Counted from the first letter of the stretch, positions 52,128 through 61,970 are shown. The stretch is DNA of 64,000 nucleotides from JBAXGW01 sp037139195 (GCA_037139195.1 JBAXGW010000004.1:1-64000), one strand, 5' to 3'. Notes: generated from the letters alone by a model not told the origin. A program made the numbers and translations.

Positions 52128-54770
52128 ATGAAAAAAATAGCAATCAGTTTATTTATTATTATTTCCCTAAATAATATATCATTCTCTCAAGTTGGCTCAA
52201 ACTGCCCTCAAGCATTAAATATAACAAACCTTCCATTCCAACAGAATGGTTTTAACACGGCAAATTCAGCAAATAATTATAACCAAAACAAATTATGCAA
52301 TAGCAGTTTTGCAGCGGGAAATGATTATTTATTTAAATATAAACCCACTTATAACAAGGTAATAAGTATAAAAATATCAGGAACAGTTCCAAACGTAGGA
52401 TTATTTGTAATTCAAAATTGTCCCGATGACCCTAATTCTTTTTGTGTAGATAAGGATGAGGCTGTATTGGGAAATCCACAATTAAATAATATTTCGCTGC
52501 TTAAAGATAGTACTTATTATTTTGTAGTTTCATCCAGAATTGTTTTCGGACAAAATCAAACCGTTACTTTCAATATTTTAGTAAATGAAATTTTTGATAA
52601 TGATTTAGAAATTCAAGAAATAACTTCTCCATTATCAAGGTGTTATATGAGCAATCAAGACTCTATCTCTTTTATCGCAAAAAATGTTGGAATGAATGAT
52701 ATATCGAACTTTTCAGCTTCCTTAAAAATCAATAATGGAACTGCAATTACAGAAACATTCTCAAGTTTAATGAACCCTGGAGAATCAAGGTCTTTTACTT
52801 TTCAAGCTAATCATAACTTTTCTCCAATAGGCATTTATAATATTTCAATAATAGGCGATTTGGCTAATGACAATAATCTTTTAAACGATACTGCAAAAAA
52901 AGTGGTAGAGCATTATAATCCAATTACTACATTTCCATACTATGAAACTTTTGAAAATACAGATGGCAATTGGAATGTTGGAGGTGCTAATGCATCGTGG
53001 GAACATGGAATTGCTAATAAGCCAATAATTAATGATGCTTCCACTCAAAATCATTCTTGGATTACTAAAACAGCTAATCCAACAAATACCAATGAAAATT
53101 CTTATATTGAAAGTCCTTGTTTCGATTTAAGCGGAATTAATGAGCCAATGATTCGTTTCAATATGTGGTATCAAACAAACTGGATGTCGGAAACAGTTAA
53201 AGTACAGGTATCAAGCGACGGTGGCAACAATTGGGTTACATTAGGAGCTTTGAATGATGCTGGAAACTGGTATAATACAATTGATGGTTGGAGTGGCAGT
53301 TCGAACCAATGGATTGAAGTTTTTCATCCCTTAGATAATTTAGGAAATAGTCCTGATGTTAAAATTCGCATAGCTTTCCGCTCCAGTCCTGGATTGAGCA
53401 ACGATGGTGTTGCAATTGACAATCTTCAAATTTTTGAGAAACCTCAAAACGATTTAGGCGTAATTTCAATATCAAACCCTGTATCTATTTGTGCTTTAGG
53501 CAATAATGAGACAGTGAAAATTAATATATTTAATTTTGGTAAGAATATGCAATTTAATTTTCCTGTTACTTATATTTTTAATGATACTTTAGTTGTTACA
53601 GAAACCAATATGGTTCCAGTATTACCTGGAGATACTGTTGAATATACATTCTCACATAAAATAAATTGTTCTTTAGTAGGAAATCATAAAATTAAGGCAT
53701 TTACTAAGTTAAATAACGATGATTTCATTTATAATGACACAACATTGGTTCATTTAATAAACTACCCAACTCAGCAAGCAGCAGAATATTTATATAATTT
53801 TGAGTCGAACGGACAAGACTGGAAAACAAATGGAACAAACTCATCATGGAACTGGGGAATTGTTGGCAAAAATGGCTTAAACGACAGCATAACTGGAAAT
53901 CATTGCTGGGCAACTAACCTGACAGGAAATCATAAATCAAATGAAAATTCAATGATAGAAAGTCCTTGCCTTGATATCAGCAATTTCGATCATCCAGCAA
54001 TTTCGTTTGATAATTGGTATAAAACAACCATGATTTCGGGAGCAACAATTGAAGTTTCTTCCGACAGAGGTTTAACATGGCAAAAGCTAGGTGTTCAAGG
54101 CGACTCTGTAAATTGGTACAATAATGCACTTGGTTGGTCGGGAACAATAAACCAATGGACTCGAAACAAAAGATTGATTGATAATTACACAGGAAATTAT
54201 CCATTAAAAGTAAGAATTCATTTTAACGGTGGTGCTAATATAACCGATCAAGGTGTTGCTTTTGATAATATAAAAGTGTACGATTGTATTTTCCCAAAAT
54301 CAGATTTTGGTTATATTATTTATGACTCAACGGTCCATTTTATGAATGTTTCAGAAAATGCAGATTCTTATTATTGGGATTTTGGTGATAGTATATATTC
54401 AACTGAATTCAATCCATCACACACCTATACAGAACCAGGAATTTATCACCCAAAATTGATTACTTTTAATGAATGTTATATTGACACAATAATAAGTACT
54501 ATTGTATATACAGGAATTGAAAATATCAATAGCAACTCTAAATTTGTAATTTCTCCAAATCCAAATACAGGTATTTTCAGTTTGTCTATACCTACAAACT
54601 CCGAAGGAACAATTAGAATATTAAATACTTTAGGAATTGTAGTTGCCGAAAAAACCAAAATTGACAGTTCGCAAAACTTTGATTTTTCTAATTTAGCAAA
54701 TGGGGCATACAGTATAGAGTATAAAACTCATAATTACTGCCTAACTACTAAATTTATTATAAATAGATAA
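52128..54770 (+). CDS. T9SS-exported modular surface protein, two-repeat form
   Basis: An 880-residue paralogue of the upstream protein: signal peptide (1-20), the same N-terminal domain with CSSFAAGND-like Cys pattern, two CARDB-plus-MAM-like units instead of three (starting near SPLSRCYMSNQD and NPVSICALGNNE), a PKD domain (YYWDFGDSIYSTEFNPSHTY) and a T9SS type A sorting domain (SPNPNTGIFSLSI ... LANGAYSIEY). It was probably produced by tandem duplication followed by loss or gain of one unit. Likely an adhesin or matrix protein; the ligand is unknown. Confidence 0.88.
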   Translation: MKKIAISLFIIISLNNISFSQVGSNCPQALNITNLPFQQNGFNTANSANNYNQNKLCNSSFAAGNDYLFKYKPTYNKVISIKISGTVPNVGLFVIQNCPDDPNSFCVDKDEAVLGNPQLNNISLLKDSTYYFVVSSRIVFGQNQTVTFNILVNEIFDNDLEIQEITSPLSRCYMSNQDSISFIAKNVGMNDISNFSASLKINNGTAITETFSSLMNPGESRSFTFQANHNFSPIGIYNISIIGDLANDNNLLNDTAKKVVEHYNPITTFPYYETFENTDGNWNVGGANASWEHGIANKPIINDASTQNHSWITKTANPTNTNENSYIESPCFDLSGINEPMIRFNMWYQTNWMSETVKVQVSSDGGNNWVTLGALNDAGNWYNTIDGWSGSSNQWIEVFHPLDNLGNSPDVKIRIAFRSSPGLSNDGVAIDNLQIFEKPQNDLGVISISNPVSICALGNNETVKINIFNFGKNMQFNFPVTYIFNDTLVVTETNMVPVLPGDTVEYTFSHKINCSLVGNHKIKAFTKLNNDDFIYNDTTLVHLINYPTQQAAEYLYNFESNGQDWKTNGTNSSWNWGIVGKNGLNDSITGNHCWATNLTGNHKSNENSMIESPCLDISNFDHPAISFDNWYKTTMISGATIEVSSDRGLTWQKLGVQGDSVNWYNNALGWSGTINQWTRNKRLIDNYTGNYPLKVRIHFNGGANITDQGVAFDNIKVYDCIFPKSDFGYIIYDSTVHFMNVSENADSYYWDFGDSIYSTEFNPSHTYTEPGIYHPKLITFNECYIDTIISTIVYTGIENINSNSKFVISPNPNTGIFSLSIPTNSEGTIRILNTLGIVVAEKTKIDSSQNFDFSNLANGAYSIEYKTHNYCLTTKFIINR

Positions 54771-54877
54771 CTTTTGTCGATTAACAAAATGTTAACAATT
54801 ATTTATGTTTGATTAACACCTTAATATTAAAACATAACGTAAATTTGAAGCATAAAATAATTTAAAAAAACTTTATC

Positions 54878-55318
54878 ATGAAAAAAATCGTTGCATCTAT
54901 CGCATTATTCGCTTTTGTAGCTCTATTATCTAACGCTACTTTTGCATCTCCAATTGTTGAAAAAGCAAATGCTACATTTACAAAAAGCATAAATCCAACA
55001 GATCCTCCAGTAAAAGAAGCTGAAGCAAACAAACAAGAAACAACTCCTGAAAAAAAAGCTTGCTGCAATAAAACAGAAGCTGAGAAAAAAGGATGTTGTG
55101 GAGGAACTGGAGCTCAAACTAAAGGTTGTTCTGGGCATTCAGGCGCAACTACAGACCATAAATGTTCTACTCAAGGAACAGGTTGTGCTGGTCATTCTGG
55201 AGCTCAGTCTACTGAACACAAATGTGGTGGAGCAGGAAAAGAAAAAGGATGTGCTGGAAGTACAGGTGCTCAAACTAAAAGCTGTTGCCCTAAACCAGCT
55301 GCAACTCAACAAAAGTAA
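54878..55318 (+). CDS. secreted cysteine-rich repeat protein
   Basis: A 146-residue exported protein: signal peptide (about 1-23, ending in TFA), a Pro/Glu/Lys-rich linker, and a C-terminal half with 11 cysteines in repeats of the type GC-x-GHSGA, THKC and paired CC (KACC, KGCC, KSCC). His and Cys recur at regular spacing, which suggests metal binding or heavy disulphide bonding, but no named family fits. It lies between the T9SS paralogue and an OsmC-family gene and has its own terminator. No sorting domain is present. Confidence 0.8.
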   Translation: MKKIVASIALFAFVALLSNATFASPIVEKANATFTKSINPTDPPVKEAEANKQETTPEKKACCNKTEAEKKGCCGGTGAQTKGCSGHSGATTDHKCSTQGTGCAGHSGAQSTEHKCGGAGKEKGCAGSTGAQTKSCCPKPAATQQK

Positions 55319-55340
55319 TATAATACCTTTATTTTTAAAA

Positions 55341-55372
55341 GAGACAAGTTCAAAAAACTTGTCTCTTTTTTT
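55341..55372 (+). terminator. rho-independent terminator
   Basis: GAGACAAGTT (55341-55350) pairs with AACTTGTCTC (55356-55365), followed by a T run. It closes the cysteine-rich gene. Confidence 0.9.
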
Positions 55373-55424
55373 TGTATAACTCCATAAAAAAACTTAGGTT
55401 TGTGGTTCTTTCAAAACATTTTTT

Positions 55425-55829
55425 ATGCATACTATTGAAACAATTTATAATGGCGAGTTAAGAACATCTGCCACACACATAAAATCAGGCACAGAAATTA
55501 TTACAGATGCACCAATCGATAATCATGGCAAAGGGGAAGCCTTTTCACCAACCGATTTGGTTGCTGCAGCATTCGGCAGCTGCCTACTAACAATAATGGG
55601 CGTAGCAGAAGATAATTTCAATTTGAATTTGAAAGGCACAAAGTTGAAAATTACCAAGATCATGGCTGAAAACCCAAGAAGAATTGGAGAAATAATAGTT
55701 GAACTGAATTTTCCAGCTAATAACTATAACGAAAAGCAAAAACATATAATTGAGCATATAACTCGTAACTGCCCGGTTGGTCTGAGTTTGCATCCAGATA
55801 TAAAACAAACAATTATTTTGAACTATTAA
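55425..55829 (+). CDS. OsmC-family protein
   Basis: A 134-residue OsmC/Ohr-type protein. Two conserved cysteines are present: one in AAFGSCLLT and one in TRNCPVGLSLHPD, the pair that reduces organic hydroperoxides in Ohr and OsmC. FSPTDLVAAAFG is the typical active-site helix. It is likely a cytoplasmic peroxide-defence enzyme; some relatives handle other thiol chemistry. The next gene (hotdog) starts 11 bases downstream, so they share a transcript. Confidence 0.88.
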   Translation: MHTIETIYNGELRTSATHIKSGTEIITDAPIDNHGKGEAFSPTDLVAAAFGSCLLTIMGVAEDNFNLNLKGTKLKITKIMAENPRRIGEIIVELNFPANNYNEKQKHIIEHITRNCPVGLSLHPDIKQTIILNY

Positions 55830-55840
55830 ACTAAATACAA

Positions 55841-56233
55841 ATGGAATTCAATATTAAAGCAGGTCTTTGTTTTGAGGTAAAACAAACTGTTACAAAAGAT
55901 GATACAGCAGCCAAATATGGCTCAGGCTTAGTTGAGGTATTTGCAACCCCTGCAATGATTGCATTAATGGAAAACACTTCATTAAAAGTGGTTCTTTCTC
56001 ATTTGCCTGAAGGATTTAACACTGTGGGAACTGAAGTAAATATAAAGCATATAAAAGCCACTCCAGTTGGAATGGAAGTTACATGCAAAGCTACCTTAGT
56101 TGAAATTGAAGGCAAAAAGCTAGTTTTTAACGTTATTGCTCACGATGAAGAAGGAGAAATTGGAAATGGAACACATACACGTTTCATAATTAATACCGCT
56201 AAGTTTATGGAAAAACTAACTTCAAAAAAATAA
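55841..56233 (+). CDS. hotdog-fold thioesterase (FlK-like)
   Basis: A 130-residue single-domain hotdog protein like the fluoroacetyl-CoA thioesterase FlK family. It has TKDDTAAKYGSGLVEVFATP, an internal helix ALMENTSLKVVLSHL, and VNIKHIKATPVGMEVTC with the His of the active-site region. It would hydrolyse acyl-CoA; the substrate is not known. Second gene of a unit with the OsmC protein. Confidence 0.82.
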   Translation: MEFNIKAGLCFEVKQTVTKDDTAAKYGSGLVEVFATPAMIALMENTSLKVVLSHLPEGFNTVGTEVNIKHIKATPVGMEVTCKATLVEIEGKKLVFNVIAHDEEGEIGNGTHTRFIINTAKFMEKLTSKK

Positions 56234-56268
56234 TATCGCATTACTTGATATTTTAATATTTCTGCCAT

Positions 56269-57405
56269 TTGAAAAACACTAACAACTTTTTAATGATTGC
56301 CCAAACCTTTGCTGGCATGGAGGATGTGCTTGCTCGAGAATTACTTAAATTAGGAGCTTCTAATATAAAAACTGAACGAAGAGCGGTTTCATTCTTTGGC
56401 GATAAAGGCTTTTTATATAAAGCAAATTTTTGTTGTAGAACAGCCATGCGAATATTAAAACCAATTGCCAACTTTAAATGCCCTAATGAAGACGCACTTT
56501 ACGAGGGAATAAAAGCCATTAATTGGCTCGATTTAATGGAAGTTGACGATACATTTGTTATAGATGCTATCTGTTTTAATTCAACAATTAATCACTCGCA
56601 TTTTGCATCGCTCAAAGCCAAAGATGCAATTGCTGATAAATTTAGAGAAGCTAAAAACGCACGACCAAGTATTGATAAAGCAAATCCAAATTTGAAAGTG
56701 TTTATTCATATTTCAAATAATTATTGCAATGTATCACTTGATAGTTCGGGCGAACAACTTTTTAAAAGAGCTTATAGAATTAAAACCAATGCCGCCCCAA
56801 TAAATGAAATATTAGCTGCAGGAATGGTGCTCATGAGTGGGTGGGATTTGCGTTCAAACTTTATCGACCCAATGTGTGGCTCGGGTACAATTCCTATTGA
56901 AGCTGCATTATATGCTGGAAATATTCCTGCTGGTTATTATCGAAATGGGTTTGGGTTTCAGAAATGGAAAGATTTTGATGAAAATTTATGGGATAAAATT
57001 GTTGAAAGTAGCTTAAATAAGATTGTTGAATTTGAACATGAAATTATTGCTTCAGATATTAGTTCTGCGGCTATTGATATTACCAATATCAATTTGAAAA
57101 ATGCAAAACTACATAAAGACGTACTTGTTATGAAAAAGGCGTTTGAAGAGTTAGAGCCTTCTAACGGAAGAGCAACTATAATAATGAATCCACCTTATGA
57201 CGAACGGCTTAAACTGCAAGATTCAATAAGTTTTTATAAAATGATTGGCGATACCTTGAAAAATAAATATCGCGAACAAAATGTTTGGGTTTTAACGGCA
57301 GATAACGAAGCTGCTAAATATATTGGACTGAGAGCAGAAAAGAAAATTAAACTTTTCAATGGATCAATTGATTGCAACTTTGTAAAATACGATATGTCTT
57401 TTTAA
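56269..57405 (+). CDS. THUMP-domain RNA methyltransferase (RlmL-like, guanine-N2)
   Basis: A 378-residue class I methyltransferase that modifies rRNA. N-terminal ferredoxin-like and THUMP regions (about 1-160) are followed by the Rossmann domain with the SAM site DPMCGSGTIPIEAAL and the catalytic NPPYDERL, the motif of N2-guanine and N6-adenine methyltransferases. It starts with TTG at 56269 (MKNTNNFLMIAQTF); an ATG at 56293 is the alternative, but related proteins keep residues before this point. Confidence 0.87.
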   Translation: MKNTNNFLMIAQTFAGMEDVLARELLKLGASNIKTERRAVSFFGDKGFLYKANFCCRTAMRILKPIANFKCPNEDALYEGIKAINWLDLMEVDDTFVIDAICFNSTINHSHFASLKAKDAIADKFREAKNARPSIDKANPNLKVFIHISNNYCNVSLDSSGEQLFKRAYRIKTNAAPINEILAAGMVLMSGWDLRSNFIDPMCGSGTIPIEAALYAGNIPAGYYRNGFGFQKWKDFDENLWDKIVESSLNKIVEFEHEIIASDISSAAIDITNINLKNAKLHKDVLVMKKAFEELEPSNGRATIIMNPPYDERLKLQDSISFYKMIGDTLKNKYREQNVWVLTADNEAAKYIGLRAEKKIKLFNGSIDCNFVKYDMSF

Positions 57406-57422
57406 TAATGAGGGAGAAAGAA

Positions 57423-60188
57423 TTACAAATTATAGTACTTCTCTAATTTATTAAATAATTCGCTTGAATTGAATGGTTTTGTAATGAAATCGTTCATCCC
57501 TGCAATTAAAGCTTGTTCTCTAACTTCGCTTATAGCAGATGCAGTTAAGGCAAGTATAGGAATATTTTGGAAATAAGATTCAGCTTTGCATCTAATTAGT
57601 GAAGTAGCTTCATATCCATCCATCATTGGCATTAGCAAATCCATTAATATTAAATGATATTTTTTATTTTCTATCATTTCCAAGCATTCAATTCCGTTGT
57701 TTGCAATATCAACTATAACGCCCCATCTTTCAAGAAACTTTTTTGCAACATATTGATTAAGTTCATTATCTTCAACCAAAAGAATTATCATTCCATTTAA
57801 GCTAGTATTAGCGTTTAAGGCTTGCTTAATAGGGGTTTTAAAGTCATCAACTCTTTCAATAGGTAAAAATAACTCAAATGTAGTACCAATTGCTAATTTA
57901 CTTTCAACTTTAATCCAACCACCAAGTAATTCAACCAGTTTTTTTGTAATAGTCAAACCCAGTCCAGTGCCACCATATCGTTGAAAAATTGAACTATCTG
58001 CCTGAACAAAAAGGTCGAAAACGGTATTTATTTTATCTTCTGAAATTCCAATACCAGTATCTGAAATTTTTAAAACCAAACCCTCTTTCCCTTCAAAAAA
58101 ACTCGTTTCAGCAAGTAATGAAACCGAACCTTTTTCGGTAAATTTAATCGAATTTCCAAGCAGATTGATTAGAATTTGACTTATTCTTAAATGATCAGTG
58201 TTTACATTTTTAAATGTCGACTTTTCAATATTAAAATTAAGTAGTAGTTGTTTTTCGTTCGCTATTATTAAAAAAGAACGATATAAGTTATTAAAAAAGT
58301 CTATTATATTAAAATCTGTTTTTTCTATTTCTATTTTTCCTGATTCAATTTTTGAAAAATCTAAAACATCAGAAATTAGAGCAAAAAGGTTATTGCTGCT
58401 AAATTGTAGCATTTCAATTTTTTCTTTCAGATCATGCGAGATATGTTCGGTTGAAATTAAATTTGAAATTCCTATTATTGCATTTAATGGGGTTCTAATT
58501 TCGTGGGTAATAGTAGAAAGAAATAATTGTTTGGCCTCAGATGCTTTTTCTGCAGTATTTTTAGCTTCTATCAATTCGTTCTCTTTCAATTTAATGTTTG
58601 TAATGTCGCTAGTAAATGCAGTAAAACCTATTACTTGTTGATTATTAAAAATTGGATTTACTGATATGCTGTATACTTTACGAATTCCATCGGTATGGAT
58701 GTATGGTTTTTCGTATTGTACTTTTTGTCCTTGTAGTGCTAAATCAAACATCTGCTTCCATCCATTTAGCCTTTGAGCTCCTGTATATTCAGTAAAGTTC
58801 ATTCCTTTTTTTATTCTAATCCCATTCATTATATAGGCATTTTCTGCATATCTTTTGTTGAATGAAATCAAATTGCAATCTTTATCAAAAGAAGCTATGG
58901 AATTATTTGAGCTTTCAATAATTGCATTTAAATTTGCTTCGGACACTTTAATAGCTAATTCAGAGTTTTTTCTTTCAGTAATATCTTTTGCAATGCCAGT
59001 TGCACCAATAATTTTACCACTACTGTATATTGGATTTATATTTATTTCGAACCATAATTTTATTCCTTTAAATAAGAACTCACGCTCCTGCATCAGTGGT
59101 ATTCCAGAATCCATTACTTTTCGTTCGAGATCAACTTCAATAGAGTCATTATTTTTATACCATAAGTCAATGTCTTTTTTTCCAATAACTTCTTCATACG
59201 AAAGATGAACAGCATCAGCAAAAGGTTTATTTACTGCGATGTATTTTCCTTCAAAATCTTTCATCCAAGCAATAAATGGTAAATTATCGAGCAGAGCAAA
59301 TAACTTCGAATTTGAGTCTTCTAACGATTGTTGGTATTCCTGTACAGTACTCATATCTCTAATTACACCATAATACACAGTTTCATTGTTCCAAACTCCC
59401 TCTTGAATATAGGATTCAGCGTGGAATTCGGCTCCACTTTTTGTTTTAATAGGGATCTCGCAAAATGCAACTTCCTTATTTGCCATTTTCTGAAATACTT
59501 GCTCAGCTTGTTTTTTGTTTTTTTCGTCATGAAGACTACTTACATGCATTTTTTTCAATTCTTCAATTGAATAACCTGTTCTGTCGGATGTGGTATTATT
59601 TGCATCTATTATAAAGCCTTCTAAATTCATAACTAACATTAATTCCTTAGTTGTATTTAGAAAATTTTTAAAGTTTATTTCATTACTTAAAATCTTCTTT
59701 TCAAATAGGTGTTTTTCAATTATTCTTGCAAATTCCCTTGCAATAAGTCCAATTAAATGTATCTCATTGGGTGAAAAAATATTTGTTGTAAATTTAGCGA
59801 GTTGCAAAACTCCAAATACATTATTATCAATAATAAGTGGAATATAGCAATATGAGCATTTTGATAACTCAGTTTCATTCTGCAAAACATCTATGTTATT
59901 ATCCGAATAGAATGCTTCTTGATTTTCAGCAAATTTATTGACCGTATTTTTATCTAAATATTTTTCTAGAAAAAAACCAGCATTAATCTTCCCTTTAGTA
60001 ATAAAACCTATATCATTTTCAAGTTCTGTAGTGAAATGCAATGAACACCCATCAAAACCAATATCATTACATAAAGAGTCAAGTGCTTTATTGGCAGCAT
60101 CTTTAAAATTCGTTGCTTTGTCAAAAACCACTAGGATGGAGTTTAACATTTCAATTCCTTCACACTTTTTATTGCTAACAGAACACAT
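57423..60188 (-). CDS. hybrid sensor histidine kinase with GAF, PAS and receiver domains
   Basis: A 921-residue cytoplasmic signalling protein. Order: GAF domain (about 15-165), three PAS domains (about 170-290, 290-410 and 415-530), HisKA (FLSTITHEIRTPLNAIIGIS), HATPase (LLGNSIKFTEKGS, DTGIGIS, GGTGLGLTITKKLV), and a C-terminal receiver (LVEDNELNQYVAKK, phosphorylated Asp in ILMDLLMPMMDGYEA, KPF). No membrane helix is seen. The output partner is not encoded next to it, so it probably feeds a phosphorelay. Signal unknown; PAS and GAF domains suggest a small ligand or redox input. Confidence 0.92.
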   Translation of the reverse strand: MCSVSNKKCEGIEMLNSILVVFDKATNFKDAANKALDSLCNDIGFDGCSLHFTTELENDIGFITKGKINAGFFLEKYLDKNTVNKFAENQEAFYSDNNIDVLQNETELSKCSYCYIPLIIDNNVFGVLQLAKFTTNIFSPNEIHLIGLIAREFARIIEKHLFEKKILSNEINFKNFLNTTKELMLVMNLEGFIIDANNTTSDRTGYSIEELKKMHVSSLHDEKNKKQAEQVFQKMANKEVAFCEIPIKTKSGAEFHAESYIQEGVWNNETVYYGVIRDMSTVQEYQQSLEDSNSKLFALLDNLPFIAWMKDFEGKYIAVNKPFADAVHLSYEEVIGKKDIDLWYKNNDSIEVDLERKVMDSGIPLMQEREFLFKGIKLWFEININPIYSSGKIIGATGIAKDITERKNSELAIKVSEANLNAIIESSNNSIASFDKDCNLISFNKRYAENAYIMNGIRIKKGMNFTEYTGAQRLNGWKQMFDLALQGQKVQYEKPYIHTDGIRKVYSISVNPIFNNQQVIGFTAFTSDITNIKLKENELIEAKNTAEKASEAKQLFLSTITHEIRTPLNAIIGISNLISTEHISHDLKEKIEMLQFSSNNLFALISDVLDFSKIESGKIEIEKTDFNIIDFFNNLYRSFLIIANEKQLLLNFNIEKSTFKNVNTDHLRISQILINLLGNSIKFTEKGSVSLLAETSFFEGKEGLVLKISDTGIGISEDKINTVFDLFVQADSSIFQRYGGTGLGLTITKKLVELLGGWIKVESKLAIGTTFELFLPIERVDDFKTPIKQALNANTSLNGMIILLVEDNELNQYVAKKFLERWGVIVDIANNGIECLEMIENKKYHLILMDLLMPMMDGYEATSLIRCKAESYFQNIPILALTASAISEVREQALIAGMNDFITKPFNSSELFNKLEKYYNL

Positions 60189-60309
60189 GCTTCTGAATAA
60201 GTATTATTTTGTATTATATTACAAATATATAAGTAATAAATCAAATAAACAATTTTGATTGATTTTTCAATAATTAACACTCATTTTTCGATAGGAAACC
60301 GACTACTTA

Positions 60310-60340
60310 TTTGTAATTCATGCAATAATTAGTATATTTG
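60310..60340 (+). promoter_or_regulatory. promoter of prfB, almost leaderless
   Basis: TTTG at 60310-60313, then 19 bases, then TATATTTG at 60333-60340, match the Bacteroidota consensus. The ATG at 60345 starts only four bases after the -7 element, so the messenger would begin at or very near the start codon. An in-frame stop at 60330 rules out a start farther upstream. Confidence 0.65.
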
Positions 60341-60344
60341 CTTT

Positions 60345-61437
60345 ATGTTTATAAATGAAGAAATAAAAGAGACAGAAAAACGCCTGGATGCGTTATGGAG
60401 GTTCCTTTGACATTGAAGGAAAGCTTCAAGCTATAGAAGAAGAAGAAAAAATTACAACCGAGCCTGATTTTTGGAACGATCCAAAAAAAGCTCAAATTCT
60501 ACTTAAACAAATTCAAGTTAAAAAAAGTTGGACAAATAGCTATCAACAAGCAAAAACTGCTTTTGACGATGCTGTTGTTTATGCTGATTTTTTAAAACTT
60601 GGCGAAATAGAAGAAAGCGAAGTAGAAGAGCAAATAGAGAAAACAAAAAAATGCATAGATGAATTAGAATTTAAAAAAATGCTTGGAGCCGAGGAAGATA
60701 TGCTTGGAGCTATATTAAATATTAATTCAGGCGCTGGTGGTACCGAAAGTCAAGATTGGGCAGAAATGCTTATGCGAATGTATATTCGTTGGGCCGAGCG
60801 TCATAATTGCAAAGTACGTGAACTCGACTTGCAAGAAGGCGAAGGTGCAGGGATTAAATCGGTATCGCTCGAAATTGAAGGTGAATATGCGTATGGGTTT
60901 TTGAAAAGTGAAAGTGGTGTTCATCGCCTGGTTCGTTTGTCGCCATTTGATTCAGCTAATAAGCGTCACACTTCTTTTGCATCTGTATATGCATATCCAA
61001 TTATTGACGATAATATTGATATTATTATTAATCCTGCTGATATTAGTTGGGATACATTTCGCTCGAGTGGACCAGGCGGACAAAATGTGAATAAAGTGGA
61101 AACTGCGGTTAGGTTGAAGCATGCTCCAACTGGTATTGTTATCGAGTGTCAGGTTACGCGTTCGCAGCTCGAAAACAGGGAAAAAGCAATGCAAATGCTT
61201 AAATCGCAATTGTATGAAATGGAATTACGTAAGAAAAAGGAGGCTCTTGCTCAAATAGAAAGTACTAAAAAGAAAATTGAGTGGGGTTCGCAAATTAGAA
61301 ATTATGTAATGCATCCGTATAAATTAGTTAAAGATGTTAGAACTGGAGTAGAAACATCAAATGTTCAAGCTGTAATGGATGGTGATTTAGATGATTTTAT
61401 TAAAGCATTTTTGATAGAATACGGCAATACTATATAA
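60345..61437 (+). CDS. prfB: peptide chain release factor 2 (programmed +1 frameshift)
   Basis: Release factor 2, which ends translation at UGA and UAA. The first 21 codons begin MFINEEIKETEKRLDALWRF and run into an in-frame TGA (60408-60410); the rest continues in the +1 frame from 60409. The joined product has about 363 residues. The GGQ loop is FRSSGPGGQNVNKVETAVRL, and family sequences NSGAGGTESQDWAEMLMRMY and SESGVHRLVRLSPFD are present. Reading only from the ATG at 60388 would lose the true N-terminus. A second gene follows eight bases downstream. Confidence 0.95.
60397..60411 (+). promoter_or_regulatory. prfB programmed frameshift site
   Basis: A Shine-Dalgarno-like GGAGG (60397-60401), a three-base spacer, then CTT TGA C (60405-60411). 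This is the same layout as in E. coli prfB: ribosomes stall at the TGA when factor 2 is scarce and slip +1 on CTT, giving autoregulation. Confidence 0.93.
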
Positions 61438-61444
61438 ATTTGTC

Positions 61445-61969
61445 ATGAAGCAATTATTTTTTGTTATATTAAATTTCGTTGGTATTATTTGTTTTGCTCA
61501 AAATATCAATTCTGATGATTACGCCAATCCTAATTCTTTTACTCCACCCCGTTTTGGAGGTTCCGATTCTGCTGTTTATGCTTATATTGAAAATAATATA
61601 TATCGGATTAATTTTAACGATAATTCAAATTTTGGCAAAGAATTTAGAGGCAATGCTTATCTTACAATTTCTAAAAATGGTGAAGTTATACGTTCGAGAT
61701 TCGAAAGTGGAAACAACAACCAAGATTTTAAAATGGAAATGGAAAACAAGTTAATTAGAATGGGAACTTGGGCTCCAGCCATAAGAAATGGTGATAGCAT
61801 TGCTTGCAATGTTCAGCTTAGCTTTAATTATTCAATGATGGGGAATAAGATTAAAATTTCTAATTTTTATCCTGTGGAAGCTGCAGTAAATATGAAAAAG
61901 AACAAGCTGCTAAAGGTTTCAATAATAACTATTTGCATTGCAATTATAATACTTAAATTCCTACTATAA
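61445..61969 (+). CDS. exported protein of unknown function with C-terminal membrane helix
   Basis: A 174-residue protein. Residues 1-18 look like a signal peptide (QLFFVILNFVGIICFAQ), the middle is a soluble domain of mainly beta character (FGGSDSAVYAYIENNIY, GNAYLTISKNGEVIRS) that resembles TonB-C-like modules, and a hydrophobic segment lies near 153-172. It follows prfB by eight bases and may be co-transcribed with it and the ArsC-family gene. The TonB-like resemblance is weak. Confidence 0.65.
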   Translation: MKQLFFVILNFVGIICFAQNINSDDYANPNSFTPPRFGGSDSAVYAYIENNIYRINFNDNSNFGKEFRGNAYLTISKNGEVIRSRFESGNNNQDFKMEMENKLIRMGTWAPAIRNGDSIACNVQLSFNYSMMGNKIKISNFYPVEAAVNMKKNKLLKVSIITICIAIIILKFLL

Positions 61970-61970
61970 T

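Noticed and set aside
55098..55379. A 93-residue frame overlapping the cysteine-rich gene
   Set aside because: It is an out-of-frame shadow of the repeats; the signal peptide and start belong to the other frame.
58198..60258. Several plus-strand frames across the hybrid kinase
   Set aside because: All are antisense to the kinase and lack any domain signature.
60388..61437. prfB starting at the ATG at 60388
   Set aside because: The programmed frameshift gives a longer, family-typical N-terminus starting at 60345.
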